DNA of 64,000 nt from NCBI GenBank assembly GCA_949357655.1, contig CASHTG010000003.1, positions 62,001 to 126,000 of the forward strand, written 5' to 3'. Made by a program: the position numbers and the translations under genes. The notes beneath the pieces were generated by a model. That model was not told where the DNA came from, ran no database searches, and saw only the letters and a list, made by a program, of their open reading frames with translations. Source of the stretch: Parascedosporium putredinis (Eukaryota > Ascomycota > Sordariomycetes > Microascales > Microascaceae). Of this stretch, positions 1-11,100 are shown one piece after another. Numbering within the stretch: the stretch's first letter is position 1; each line of letters opens with the position of its first letter.

Positions 1-1
1 G

Positions 2-1022
2 GCTCTTAAGGAACAGATCAAGCAGCATGGCGTCAGAAATAGCCTCCTTCTCGCACCCATGCCAACCGCAAGCACGTCTCAAATTCTCGGAAACAATGAG
101 TGTTTCGAGCCATACACATCGAACATTTATCAAAGGCGTGTTTTGGCAGGCGAGTTCCAGGTCGTCAATCCTTGGCTGCTCCGAGATCTGGTCGACCTTG
201 GCCTTTGGTCCGACGCTATGAAGAATCGCATCATAGCTGAGGGCGGTTCCATTCAAAACATACCAAGTATTCCCGATGATATCAAGGCTTTGTATAAAAC
301 GGTGTGGGAAATCTCACAACGTACCGTAGTCCAGATGGCGGCTGATCGAGGCGCCTTCATCGATCAGTCACAGTCACTCAACATCCATATGCGGGAACCC
401 TCCATGGGCAAAATCACAAGCATGCACTTCACTGGGTGGAAACTCGGTCTGAAAACTGGGATGTACTACTTACGAACCCAAGCCGCCGCCGCCCCCATTC
501 AATTTACCGTTGATCAAGAGGCGCTTCGGGTCGCGGATCCTAATGTGGCCAAAGATCGATCTCAGTTGAAGAAGCGTGCTCCACCCTCTGGTGGCTATTC
601 CTCATCCAACCCAACTGCCAGGCGCTCCGTTCCTGGTACAAGGAATGAATCCGCTAGGAACTCCGATGACGCCCCGGGACAGAGCGTAACTGAGTCTCCA
701 ACAGCTGCGCAATCGGAACTTAAACGCCAAGTACCTCTAGTTAAGGCAGACGCTGCTGAGGGAGGTAGTCCCAAGAATCTAGCGACAGAGCCCAACGGGG
801 CTATGCCTTCGGAAGAGCTCCCTAACCTCAATGGGAAAACGGACCCTCAAGATGAAGACCTCGATGAGGATAGCAAAGAGCGCGAAATGGATATTTACTC
901 AGAGGCAGTCATTGCGTGTAAGTTGGCTCGAGTATCGCCCACAGAATAATCTGCTGACAATGCCTGCTCTTATTATAGGCAGCATCGAGAATCCCGAGGC
1001 TTGTGTCATGTGCAGTGGCTAG
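2..1022 (+). CDS. rnrA/RNR1: Ribonucleotide reductase large subunit (R1), C-terminal part
   Basis: Reduces ribonucleoside diphosphates to deoxyribonucleotides in the cytosol for DNA synthesis. The 5' end is cut off by the window edge; about 319 residues remain. The frame opens in the family signature (HGVRNSLLLAPMPTAS) followed by ILGNNECFEPYTSN and the conserved GLKTGMYYLRT strand. A Ser/Pro/acidic variable linker follows, and the end is the swivelling redox tail with CVMC (Cys-x-x-Cys), which re-reduces the active-site cysteines. One intron, 918-978 (61 bases, GTAAGT donor, CTGAC branch, TATAG acceptor), interrupts the last codons, and splicing is required to reach the CxxC tail: without it translation stops 32 bases into the intron. 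No frame problems are seen. The long linker before the tail is typical of fungal R1 proteins. The alternative names for this gene are rnrA, RNR1 and cdc22. Confidence 0.96.
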
Positions 1023-1322
1023 ACGAGGTGGGATTGCAGCAAGTGTAAGGATGCATCGGTTGTATTTATAGAAACACAGTGGGAATCAGCTTCGCTTCTT
1101 CAAGGGCCGGTCAACAACGAGAATTCAGGTGATGTCCTTTGAACAGGCGAGCAGCCCTATTATATTCAGCTCTAAAATCATTGAGAACTTGGTCCCAGTT
1201 AAAAGCTATTGTAGATACAGGCAGTGCCCGACCAGCCTTGCAGTGAAGCGTGATGGCGTCCCCCAAAGAAACAAATATTTGTGACAAATAATTTCCTGTT
1301 CTGCTTCCCCAGAACTGGTGAT

Positions 1323-2431
1323 CTAAATGAAGAGTGCCAGAATACCCGCTGCAACCAACAGGCTCACATGGGACGGAGTTTTCTGTAACTTGGCCGAAAT
1401 TTTAGTTGAATGATCTCCCGTTCATAAATTGATAAAACTTACCGCGCCTGAACTTTCCCCACCACCATTGCTGGTGCTTTCCCCGCCGCCTTCACCAGTC
1501 TCAGTAGCAGTAGCAGTCGCAGTAGCAACTGCGGTCGCGTCACCGGAGTTTCCTGCTCCGTTGGCTCCGCCGCTGCTATCGCCATTTGTCACGGTGGCTG
1601 TGGCAGTTGCCGTGCCCTCAGCTGCGCCGCCAGCGCCGGCAGCACCGCCAGAATCCCCAGTCGGCTCGCCGGTGGACGTATCCGGAGGGGCAGTGTTGTC
1701 CCCAGAGCCACCCTAAGTTGAGTTAGAGAGTACCCTTTCGCTTTCACGGATGATGTCTTACCTGAGCGCCACCAGAATTGCCAGCACCGGACCCGCTGCC
1801 AGCTTCGCCGGATCCGCTACCACCACCCTCGCCGGATCCGCTACCACTGCCCTCGCCGGATCCGCTACCACCACCCTCGCCAGATCCGCTACCGCCACCC
1901 TCACCGGATCCGCTACCACCACCCTCGCCGGATCCGCTACCACTGCCCTCGCCAGATCCGCTACCACCACCCTCGCCGGATCCGCTACCACCTCCCTCGC
2001 CTGTTCCGGATGTGGAGCCTCCGACATCGATATCTACACCTTGGCCTGCTGCTCTGTAAGAACCGGGACACGGAAGGATGGAGGTCACGGGGTGGTTTAC
2101 GCACCACGACAAAAGCCAACGCCGTACTGGATGACTTCCTCGGCGTCACTCGCACACGACTCAAGAGAGCAATCGCGAATACCGTAAATGAAGTCTTCAG
2201 ATCTGCAGAGACAAGGAATATCAGTAGCTTGGCAGTTAAACTGTTCTGCCTGGGCCAACATGTTGCTAATGCACACTTGCTGAAGAGGTTGTTAGTATCC
2301 AGTACTATAGGGGCAATGGAAGATGTGGGCCAACGTACACCGCAGGCAGGAAGACTGGAAGCGCCAGCTATATCCTGTGCGCCAATACCGACAGCACCTG
2401 CTGCTAGAATGAAAGAAATAGCACTCTTCAT
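1323..2431 (-). CDS. GPI-anchored CFEM-domain protein with Gly/Ser/Glu repeats
   Basis: Five exons on the minus strand (2431-2339, 2279-2105, 2051-1762, 1712-1443, 1382-1323) give 295 residues. Residues 1-19 are a signal peptide (start MKSAISF). A CFEM domain with all eight cysteines follows at about residues 29-90: LPACGQVC, FNC, IPCLC, IRDC, ESC, VGFC. Next comes a long G-S-E repeat region encoded by a 24-base minisatellite, then a Ser/Thr/Ala-rich stretch. The last 20-residue exon encodes a hydrophobic tail (HVSLLVAAGILALFI) preceded by small residues, as expected for a GPI attachment signal. CFEM proteins act at the cell surface or wall, in haem/iron capture, adhesion or host interaction; which applies here cannot be read. 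The intron chain (49-60 bases) is consistent and keeps frame throughout. It is convergent with the RNR gene, with 300 bases between stops. Confidence 0.88.
1810..2001. repeat. Coding minisatellite, 24-base unit x 8
   Basis: Eight head-to-tail 24-base units (plus-strand form begins GGATCCGCTACCACCACC) lie inside exon 3 of the CFEM gene and encode the octapeptide GSGEGGGS. Units differ at a few positions (CACTGC for CACCAC, CAGATC for CCGGATC), so they can be told apart. The unit length is a multiple of three, so copy-number change would keep the frame. Confidence 0.95.
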
Positions 2432-2487
2432 GGTGACAATTGGTGAATAGCTAGGAGAAAGCGACATCGTTAGCATGTAAGAATGTT

Positions 2488-2541
2488 GGCGCTCAAGGCG
2501 AAGAGAGAGTAGTCGGCGCTCAAGGCGAAGAGAGAGTAGTC
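2488..2541. repeat. Exact 27-base tandem duplication
   Basis: The 27-base unit beginning GGCGCTCAAGGCGAAGAGAG occurs at 2488-2514 and again, identically, at 2515-2541, just 5' of the CFEM gene. Its identity suggests a recent duplication or an assembly duplication. Confidence 0.95.
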
Positions 2542-3082
2542 GAGCTTAGGAATACAGTAAGGCAGGTGCGGACCTACAAGTACGGTAGCGATGGGGCAAG
2601 AGAGTCTACTACTTGCGCTCAGGTAGAGTCGGGGCAATCAGATAAGGTTGTGACGAAGTTTGGAGAATGGTTGATGGTGATGAGAGTGAGCATAGTGGAG
2701 GAATTGAAGAAGAAAGGAAGGGGAGAACGTGGGAATTTAAAGACAACCGAAGTGGTGAGATTCAAAAGGTCGTCATACTAGGAGAGTAGCTATCAAATCC
2801 CAAGGGAGGGTACTACCTAGGAATCGATACAGGCTCTCCATCTGGGTTGTAGCTGTAGCTGCCACAAAACAAGCGTAAGGCCAAGCGTTGGAAGGCCGGA
2901 AGGGGGCAAAAGAAGGGATAAACTACTTGATGTCATAGATGGATCAGGAATAAGAACTAGTTTTGGGTGAGTACCACAGTTGCCGGGTGTCAACAAGCTG
3001 AAGTGCGTTGACGTCGCTAGCTCTAAGCATTACAACGGCCAGCTGGGCCGTATTGCGGAACAAGTGGGAGTAGGAATCCTAG

Positions 3083-3139
3083 CAAGGACTGGTCAAGACT
3101 CAAAGGACTGGTCAAGACTCAAAGGACTGGTCAAGACTC
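3083..3139. repeat. 19-base tandem repeat x 3
   Basis: Three consecutive copies of AAAGGACTGGTCAAGACTC (the first starts with C instead of A), at 3083-3101, 3102-3120 and 3121-3139. Non-coding. Confidence 0.95.
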
Positions 3140-4740
3140 AAAAATGATTGACTTCTGCGCTGGCCTGTATCCAAGGTGGAGATGAGACATGATAATCAAG
3201 GTCCCAAAAGAAAAGAAAAAAAAAAAGGAAAGACAGAAGGACGGCCATCAAGGCAGTGGCTCTACGAAAGAGAGGCAAGGGGCACCTTGACTATACTCGC
3301 GCGTGGCATAGTATCCCCTAACTTGTGTTTTCTTCTCCACACTCAGTGTCCAGTTGGTCGATGGGGCGCTGATGAGCGATCGGCTTGGCCCGTCCAGGTG
3401 AGGTACGAGACTATAAGGTGCATGGTGCCTTTCTTCAGACTATGTCATCAATGAGAGCTGTTTAGCTATGATAAAGATGAGGTCACAGGGCCGTAGCTAT
3501 AACTTCCCGCCAGCTACCAACGGTCTTCTTAGCATAAACCATCTACTCCTCCGTAGCCTGCCACGGAGGTCGGCAACTGCCCCACTTGGCGGGGAGGAAC
3601 CTTCCAAGCGGTCGAGTTGGGTGGCGCCAAGTGAATGCAGAGCCTCGGCTGGAGGCTGGAGTCTCGCGGCAATATATCCATAATGTAGTGTATTAGTGGG
3701 ATGCCACGCAGCCCATTGAAGCACATGGACCACTTCGAGGGACGAGGCGGCCTTAAATATCACACTTTTGACATCAAAGGGCAGGAAGAGGCCGCCAACG
3801 AGTGCATGAGCAAACCAACAACTCCAAGAATTTCCTATCTGGTCCCCATTCCAACCACTCTCAAGAGACAGGATTTATCCTTCATGCAAAAAGATGGTGG
3901 CGCGCGCTAGCCGCTGATACTCAAACGCCTAAAAAAATTCTATGACGGTACCGTGAAATGACACGGCTATGCTCGCATCAGAACATCAAAACCTAATGCG
4001 CCGATAGGTCGAGGCAGGAAGGAAAGCATTTAACAGGCATTCTCTTGGCAACACTGCTTGCTATGCTGCAAGAGGTGCGGCGGTTTTAGTACAATTCATC
4101 AAAGGTTTTTGACCATGCAGCCGCCGCTCAGGTGTCAATCAGGGAATCATTTTCCGAAATAAATGGATTCTTGATGGATCTATACCTACCGAGGTATATC
4201 ACGCTTCACTTCGCGCTAAATGACGTAAGGTGCTTTGGGGCCCAAGCCGTTCTTCTGCCGCTTGTCCCACACCTCATGCTTCCTACCATCCCAGCCTCTC
4301 ACCATTTTAACTCCTCGAGCAATTGTCTACATACGGGTTCCGGCTCGCTTTGCTTACCTGGTATTACGCGCAGAACCTTATATGTAGACTTCACCTGGCC
4401 CAGAGCTAAAGGTGTCCGGACTGTTGTCGCCAGATACTTGTAATCTGCTATGCTGTATTGCCTCACTTTTGTCAACCGAGAAACAAATCGTCTCGTCGAT
4501 GTACCACCATAATGATGGGAATTTGATGTTCTTCATCTATTGCCGTATAAAGACTGGGTTGACGCGGGGACGATCAGCCGCACCTTGAGGTACTGCCGGA
4601 TCCGCTTACACTGAATAATACACGGTGGATGTATTGATCACTAGGCAGCTAGCTAGGTGACCGCAAGCTTCCGAGAAATTCCAAAACAACATACCCACAC
4701 CATAACCCTCTCACTAACACTTCTGAAGTTGTCCAAACCT

Positions 4741-4765
4741 TTCTCTCTCTCTCTCTCTTTCTCTC
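4741..4765. repeat. (TC)n microsatellite
   Basis: A run of CT dinucleotides with two extra T bases, about 170 bases beyond the pirin stop codon. It may lie in or near the 3' untranslated region of the pirin gene. Confidence 0.8.
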
Positions 4766-4931
4766 ATCCCTTTAAAAACCATCCCTTGACAATCACTCCG
4801 CCCATGAAAGGCTATCTTCAGCTCTTGCTACGAGCGCTACTTTCTTGACTTTTTATTTTGCGAAGGCAACGCGTTCGTCCCCGTAGTAACTCCATTTCCT
4901 AAATTGTCAGGTTCACAAGGATTGGATGAGA

Positions 4932-6024
4932 CTAGTGTCTCATCGATTTACCGATCTCGCTCTTCCAATCTCGGCCTCTCTCGAATCCGTTTTCGAATCC
5001 TTGAAAGTCCATGATGGCTTTGTAAACCTCATCCTTTGAGTTAAGGACAAACGGCCCGTACTGAACAACCGGTTGGTCTAACGGAGTCCCGGCAACAAGG
5101 ACTAGTAGAAAACAAAATTCTGTTGTTAGTGGCAAGCCTAGAAGATAGTGGCCCTTGCCGGTAGGTCATGGGAGTGAAAACATACCAAATCTAGCATCCC
5201 CTTCCGCGGAGGGTTCCACCTCAGCCTTAATCGTCTGGCCTTCTGGCTCAAAAACGATATTGTGATACTGCTTTACGTGCTCTTTGACGTCTCCTCTCCA
5301 AACCAAGCGCCACCTTCAAGCATGTACGCAAATGCATTCCACCCCTCGGGTAAGGGTTGAGTGACCTTGCCACCTGGCTTCACCCTCACATCCAAAATCC
5401 ACACAGGTGTATATGCGAGGTCCTTGACGGAGTCGACGCCATGGCTCTGCCCTGAGATAATTTTGATTGTGACTTTGTCGTCGTCAACGGTTACTTCGGG
5501 AATCTCGGAGGCGCGGAGATCACGGTACCGCGGCTCGCACAGCTTGAGCTCTGAAGGAAGGTCAACCCAGAGCTGTAGACCTACGTTGGCGGAGCCATCC
5601 ACGTTCTGCCGGGGCATTTCGGCATGCATGATACCTCGACCCGCGGTCATAAACTGCAAGTCACCTGGGCCGATAGTACCGGAATTTCCGGCAAAATCCT
5701 CATGATCAACTCCACCTTGAAGAAGGTAGGTTATGGTTTCTTGTCCCCGGTGCGGACTTAAGTGGGAGAAGTGTATATGTTAGTCCTTGTTGCACCTTAC
5801 CGATGAACATCGATCCCCTCGAGACGCCCCGCAAAGGAGGAAATTGAGAGTACTTACTGATCTGGAAATCCAGCGCCAGGTTTAATGGAGAAGTGGTCGA
5901 GCATAAGGAATGGCGAGAAATTGCGGAGCTGGGGAGTGCCAATAGAGCGACGCACTCTTGCACCAGCACCTTCGGCCTGTTCCACGGCTAGGAAGATCTT
6001 GCGTATCGCACGGGAGGTAGACAT
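4932..6024 (-). CDS. Pirin family cupin protein (one apparent frameshift)
   Basis: Pirins are iron-binding bicupin proteins, nuclear cofactors or quercetinase-like enzymes. Exons are 6024-5858, 5756-5186 and 5101-4932; both introns have good donors (GTAAGT, GTATGT) and the first has a CTAAC branch. The N-terminal cupin shows HPHRGQETITYLLQG, VDHEDFAGN and GIMHAEMP, which carry the metal-ligand His/Glu set. The C-terminal cupin follows (GGAWFGE, YHNIVFEPEG, and AGTPLDQPVVQYGPFV). Frame is lost within GAGAGGAGA at 5290-5298, where one base appears missing: before it the protein reads to WFGEE, after it VKEHVKQYHNIVFEP. The chosen start (MSTSRAIRK) fits the family. The frame is open upstream to 6258 and would add 78 residues with a hydrophobic N-terminus, so a longer targeted form is possible. 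Confidence 0.86.
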
Positions 6025-6258
6025 AGCCACTTCTTCTTGATCTCTGGAGTCTGGTTCTTCCTTATCAATAAAGAGCCTGTGCCAGTGCCGGCTTATGGTA
6101 TCGATGATGTTAGCGTGGGATTGTGCAGTGCAAGACCTGCTCAAGGTGTCTGAGAGCGGCTCGACAAAATTGCGGAAGGCCGAAAATACCCGAATCGGCC
6201 CAAGAGATAAAGAGAATATGGCGATTATAATTGCGATCAGGACCGAAAAGCTCTTCAT

Positions 6259-7419
6259 CGAATTGGGGGTCGATACGCTCTTATATAGGATAAAAGGTGT
6301 TGTAGATGCTCAGCTTAATGGAAGGATGAGCGAGGCCACCTTAAGGGATGTTCTTCTAGTCACCAAAGGCTCATTATGTAGTATGATGTAAGAGGAGGAT
6401 GTGAACGAGAAGCTTCTACTGGAATTTTAGTCCTAGATCGAACCTGAAAACGATTATACTATCATCCTATCTATATTTGTAGTTATAATCTCAGCGCCTG
6501 CTTTAGGATTAGAAACCTCTGGTCCTTCCTTAAACGGGCGGAGTGGGAGCGGGGAAAACCTCAATGGCTGATCTCCTTCAGCATTAGTCACCATCACATC
6601 AGCGAACAAACTAATAGCAGCTACCTCGGTAGACTTCTATGTAATTGCTGACCTACTATTATTGTATTTTCGTAACTGGTAGGTTAGCATTTGTATTGAA
6701 GTGAGAACTAACACTGATAATATCAAATGGATTTGAAGCATCGCCACAAGTGGAGATATAACTAAAGACTTTTTTTTTTTCCCCTAGGTCAAAAGTTACT
6801 CTAGAAAATAAGAAAGGGTATAAAAATATCTTAGTAGCTAAGGGAGCGAGGCTGCTTTAAAAGAATTGTGTCATAGCTAATTAATCCATTGCCCTTGTGC
6901 GATCCCTCGGTAAATGCGTACAAAGGAGGGGATGATGTTATAGCTTCTGTTGAATAGACTCTATGAAGTTATTGTTGGCCAACTCTAACCAGCTGGCAAT
7001 TATATACCCTAGATTCTGTTCTCAAGAAGGGAATGAAGAAAAGACTACCCAACTGTGCGACGACGTGGTATGATATAGGGCTAGGAAACCCCTCCTCCCC
7101 AAGAAGAAAGAGAAGAAAAAGAAGAAAAAGGAATAGATATTTTAATGAAAGAAAACGCAGTAAAAATACCGAGGTAGAAACGGTGTAAAAGCTGCAAATG
7201 ATAAATGGGGGCAATATACCCTACTAAGATCCATCAATGGATCGAATGGATCCTTGGATCTGGATGCTTGCCGTCGCTCTCTCTGTAGGAGCTGTGCAGA
7301 GCTTGTTAGCTGAGACCATACGCCACACCAGCTAGGCAAACCACATAGAGAGCTAATACCCACATGAGGTTCCGACCGAGGGCGGGCGGTAGCCTAAGCC
7401 GTTGGAGGCTTCAATGTTG
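6259..7419. other. Intergenic, AT-rich in the middle
   Basis: No gene is recognised. From about 6390 to 7200 the sequence is visibly richer in A and T than its surroundings and full of stop codons, with a T9 run near 6771 and a purine-rich stretch near 7093-7130. The part next to 6258 should hold the pirin promoter and 7210-7419 the CAP20 3' region. Confidence 0.5.
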
Positions 7420-8097
7420 CTAGTTGTTGGCCTTCTCGTTTATAAAATCCTTGATTTCCTCTCGTTTGGCCCCAAGGAGGTTGCCAACCCAGTGGATTGT
7501 CTCCCCACTGATAGTGAAAACCGTGCTCACAAGCGCCTTGCTGTACGCCACCAAGCTCTCCCCACCAACTTTCTTGCACTCCGCCGAGTATATTCCCAAA
7601 ACATGATCCTTGCCCTCCATGCCCTTGCTGTAAGGAAGTAGCACCAGGCTCTTAGCATCCGCGTAGAGTTCATCTGTCGGCTTTTTAATGGCGGGAAATC
7701 GCAAATCGACCTTGGACAGAGTCTGGTCCCCGAGATGATCGGCCTTTTCGAGATAAGGCCAAACATATCCGTAGGGTTTGTGGAGGTAGGGGAGGACAGG
7801 TCCGGCAAGGTTCCTGTAAGCGGTATCGCTAATTTGAATTGATTTCCGGCCCAACTGGTTGTTCTGGAAGACAGTAACTCCGTCCTTGACAACCGGGTAG
7901 GTGAGGAGATGCTGGGGGCTCTCGCGTTAGCTCAACTCTTTATGATTAGGTGCGGGAAAGGGGAAGAGATGATATAAAAGGGGTGAGGCGGAGGTGGAGA
8001 TAGCACGTTAGTGACGAGCGAAAGACACGGGGCACCATACCTCAACAAATAATGAGGTGGCGGGCTGGGGAGCGGTATCCCCGTTTACTTGGGCCAT
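7420..8097 (-). CDS. CAP20: CAP20/perilipin-like lipid-droplet protein
   Basis: Two exons (8097-8041 and 7911-7420) give 182 residues, the usual size of this family. Fungal CAP20/MPL1 proteins coat lipid droplets and affect lipid storage, appressorium turgor and virulence in plant and insect pathogens. Family-like blocks: MAQVNGDT at the N-terminus, HLLTYPVVKDGVTVFQNN across the splice site, PVLPYLHKPYGYVWPYLEKAD with LGDQTLSKVDLRFP (the paired P-Y-L-x-K-P/K-A helix region), then YSAECKKVGGESLVAYSKAL. The intron 8040-7912 (129 bases) has a GTATGG donor; acceptor CCCCAG was chosen because it joins SLFVE to HLLTYPVV as in relatives. A second in-frame ATG at 8103 would add two residues. The C-terminus (KREEIKDFINEKANN) is charged. 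No frame break is seen. Confidence 0.82.
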
Positions 8098-8103
8098 GGT
8101 CAT

Positions 8104-11100
8104 GGAGCGGAAAGGAGAAAGGCGGGAGAACTAGAGACGACAACTCTTTCGAAAGATAGAGAACTGAAAAGAAAGTTGATCGCGTTCTGCGGTTGTTGGT
8201 GAGAGTCGCGGGGAGCTAAAGATATCTCTAAGATATTGAAGTCACTGTTTGCAGGTCGAGAGGGAGTGAGAGTGCCCATTGAACAGGAGGGCGGACTAGG
8301 CTGAGCTTTTGTACGTTAGTTTTTAGTCCCGAAAGACTCAGCCAGCTACTCCGGGCAAGATAATGGAAAAAAAAAAACCGGGCGACATCGGGTTTCCGGG
8401 AGGTATGAGAGACTCCGGGTAGCACTAGTGTTTGGCTGCGCGGGACTGTGAAGTCTACAAGGAGACTTCTTGGAACTAACCTACGCATAGGCATAGAGGC
8501 ACCTTCACTCCATCAGGAGAGGTGTACTTTCTATGGGCACCTCCCACAACATGGTACCGCAAGCTAAGAAAAGGAGGGGCACTGGCATGATGGTGCCTTC
8601 GCGATAAGGGAAGCACATGCTTTCTTTGGCCTCGAAAGCTTCTTATTCGTCCATGGTGTGTCGCAGCACGTGGAAATGTGGGAGGACGAGACGTATTTCA
8701 ACCGACGAGGGAGCGAATAGCATGGGGTTTTGTGGTGGGGGCGGGGATCAAGCTTGTGTGGAAGTGGATGTGATGGGTCAATGACTGGGTAGACTCGCTG
8801 CGAAAACTGCAGCTTTTTTTCCGCTCTCGTTTATTTACAATATTAATGTATTTTGACATGTGAAAGTCCAAATGCAGCCTCAGTCGCTGACCTCGCGCGA
8901 AGGTTAACAGTTCCCAACCGGGTCATTCAGCCCAACGCAACATACCACCTTGAAAGATTTTCGATCAGGGATCGCTCACTCTTCCGTCTCGCTCGATTAT
9001 GAACCCATAAGGGCACTGAATTGACACCTTTTCTTATCATATTTTTCATGCAATGGAAAACGGGCGCCGTCACGATATTCTTCGGTTGCCCCAATGGCAT
9101 TCTTTACTGTTTTCCCTCGTAGCTTTGTAACTGAGAACCGTGCGGGAGCAAAACCAGAGAACTCGCATCCTCGGGTATCGGCCCAGGGCCGGATGTCTCA
9201 TAAATATGACATTGAATCAATAGAGCTAACGAATAGATCAGTCAAAACCCGCCCTGTACTTGGTAATAATCAATCCAGCTGCCATTGATGTAATCACACC
9301 TTTAGAGAGTAAGAGTAAATCTGGCTTTGATGATGGCCATATCACTGGGTGTCTCCATCATTATATTAGGATTGCTACCTTTCTAGGAAGCTTCCAGGGT
9401 CCCGTCCTTTCTCACCACTTAGGTTCTCATGCTTAACACCAGCTACCCTTTATTAGTTCCATCTCTATGATATATTCCGCACTCGCCCAATATTGCTAAA
9501 TACCAGTTACCCCTGTCGGCAGCATGCTTAGAGACCAGACTCCACCTTATCTTGACAATTAATAGTCGGTATTCAGCGGCTTTGAAGCTGTCTCTGGCGA
9601 CTAGCTTCGTCTAGCTATCACATGCCAAATTACATGTGAGTCGCCTACTGTCCCAAGGCACGTTGATACGAGCTTACACAGGCCAATCGGAGGGTTAAGC
9701 CGTGTCTTAACGCCATTCCGCCTTTCGCCGTTGACCAAATCCACCGAGTGCCCACTGACTTTCAAATTGGGAGCCTGTCACGGTGGCTGGAATCAAGCTT
9801 GACGGAATCAGCATTTGCTGCATCATCTCTAGTAATTGACGTGGTTACATCCCATCCTAGCAGCATTTCTACTTCTATATCCTAGATGGAGATCCTATCG
9901 CTTGGTATTTACTTTCCTGTTGAACCGTACCTACTTGCACACTCGCCTTCTCCAAATCGTCACGATCCGTCGAAAGAGACATGAGGTCGCGCTCGAAGCC
10001 TGTGCTAATTACAGCTTTCTTCCTTGGGTATAGGGACTCACGGCTTGAATTACTATCCTCCTCGGGAAGATATCGATCGAGGGTGGGGGAAGCCCAATGC
10101 CTCTGAAGACACGACAGTCATCGATCAGCACTGGCACTACAACTCTACCTGGTAGCAGTTATTGGTAGGGCCTCAACCAGCATTGATAATGCGACACCGT
10201 AACAAAGCTAGGTCACCAACCGGTGCATGGGCGGGTTTATCAATCCTAAGAGGCGGCGGTATGTAAAGAAAAGTTTGGACTCTCCCAGATATAGATGATG
10301 ACTATACGTTGTTATCTAATGCGACTTTGATATCCTCAGGCAGCCGAGGAGCGAGCTGGAACCGGGTGAGGATATGGTAGACGAACTCAGTTCTCTCGAG
10401 TACATCTCTGGATGTTATAGCTTTTTCTTCTGGTAGGCACTTGGTTAACCTTGTAGAGTGCCTACAACCTACGGCCTTAAAACGCTAGACAGGCGCATCA
10501 CGAGAAGGGAAACGCAAATAACCAAGGCCCTCACGTTGACTTTTAACCGCCAAACCTCTCTATGGCAGATACCGAGAAGGATGATGGGATTTGATAGAGG
10601 TTTCTTTTTCTTCTCTTTTTGTGGAAACTTCATTTATATTGGCAACTTCCGGCAGCATATCAAATGAGGGGTTAAGCGATTTTACACCCAGATTCTTATT
10701 CGCTCAAAAGCCTGGAAGAAACGCCTGATTGAGGTGTGGAAGGGATGGAGAACTTCGGCCAAAATATCGAAGCGCGTGAGTCTTTGGGTCCTCCTGCCCC
10801 AGGGATGTCGGCACTTTGAACTGTCATGAGAGCCTGGGAGAGCCACGATCTAGAAATAATATCTAGAAGTGACTGCCCTGAGGCTAAAAGGCTGAGGGAC
10901 TACCAAAGAGTTAAGGCTTGCCATCCCGAAAACCTTGCATCTTGAAAAGGGGACGGTTGCTAATTACTCAGAGTTGGTGTCTTGTTTATGAAATCGCAAG
11001 GTAGACACTGTAGACATCGACATTCCGCGGTCTTCAACACATCGCTATCCCTCAGAACCAGCTGGACTGGTGTCCTTCAGAAAGTGCTCATCCTTGGAGC

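Larger units (their letters stand above)
2432..4931. other. Intergenic region with two short tandem repeats, no gene seen
   Basis: About 2.5 kb between the CFEM start and the pirin stop. Open frames here are short, overlap on both strands and show no recognisable domain. It holds an exact 27-base direct duplication at 2488-2541, a 19-base unit three times at 3083-3139, and a (TC)n tract at 4741-4765. The part nearest 2431 must contain the CFEM promoter; no specific site is proposed. Confidence 0.6.
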
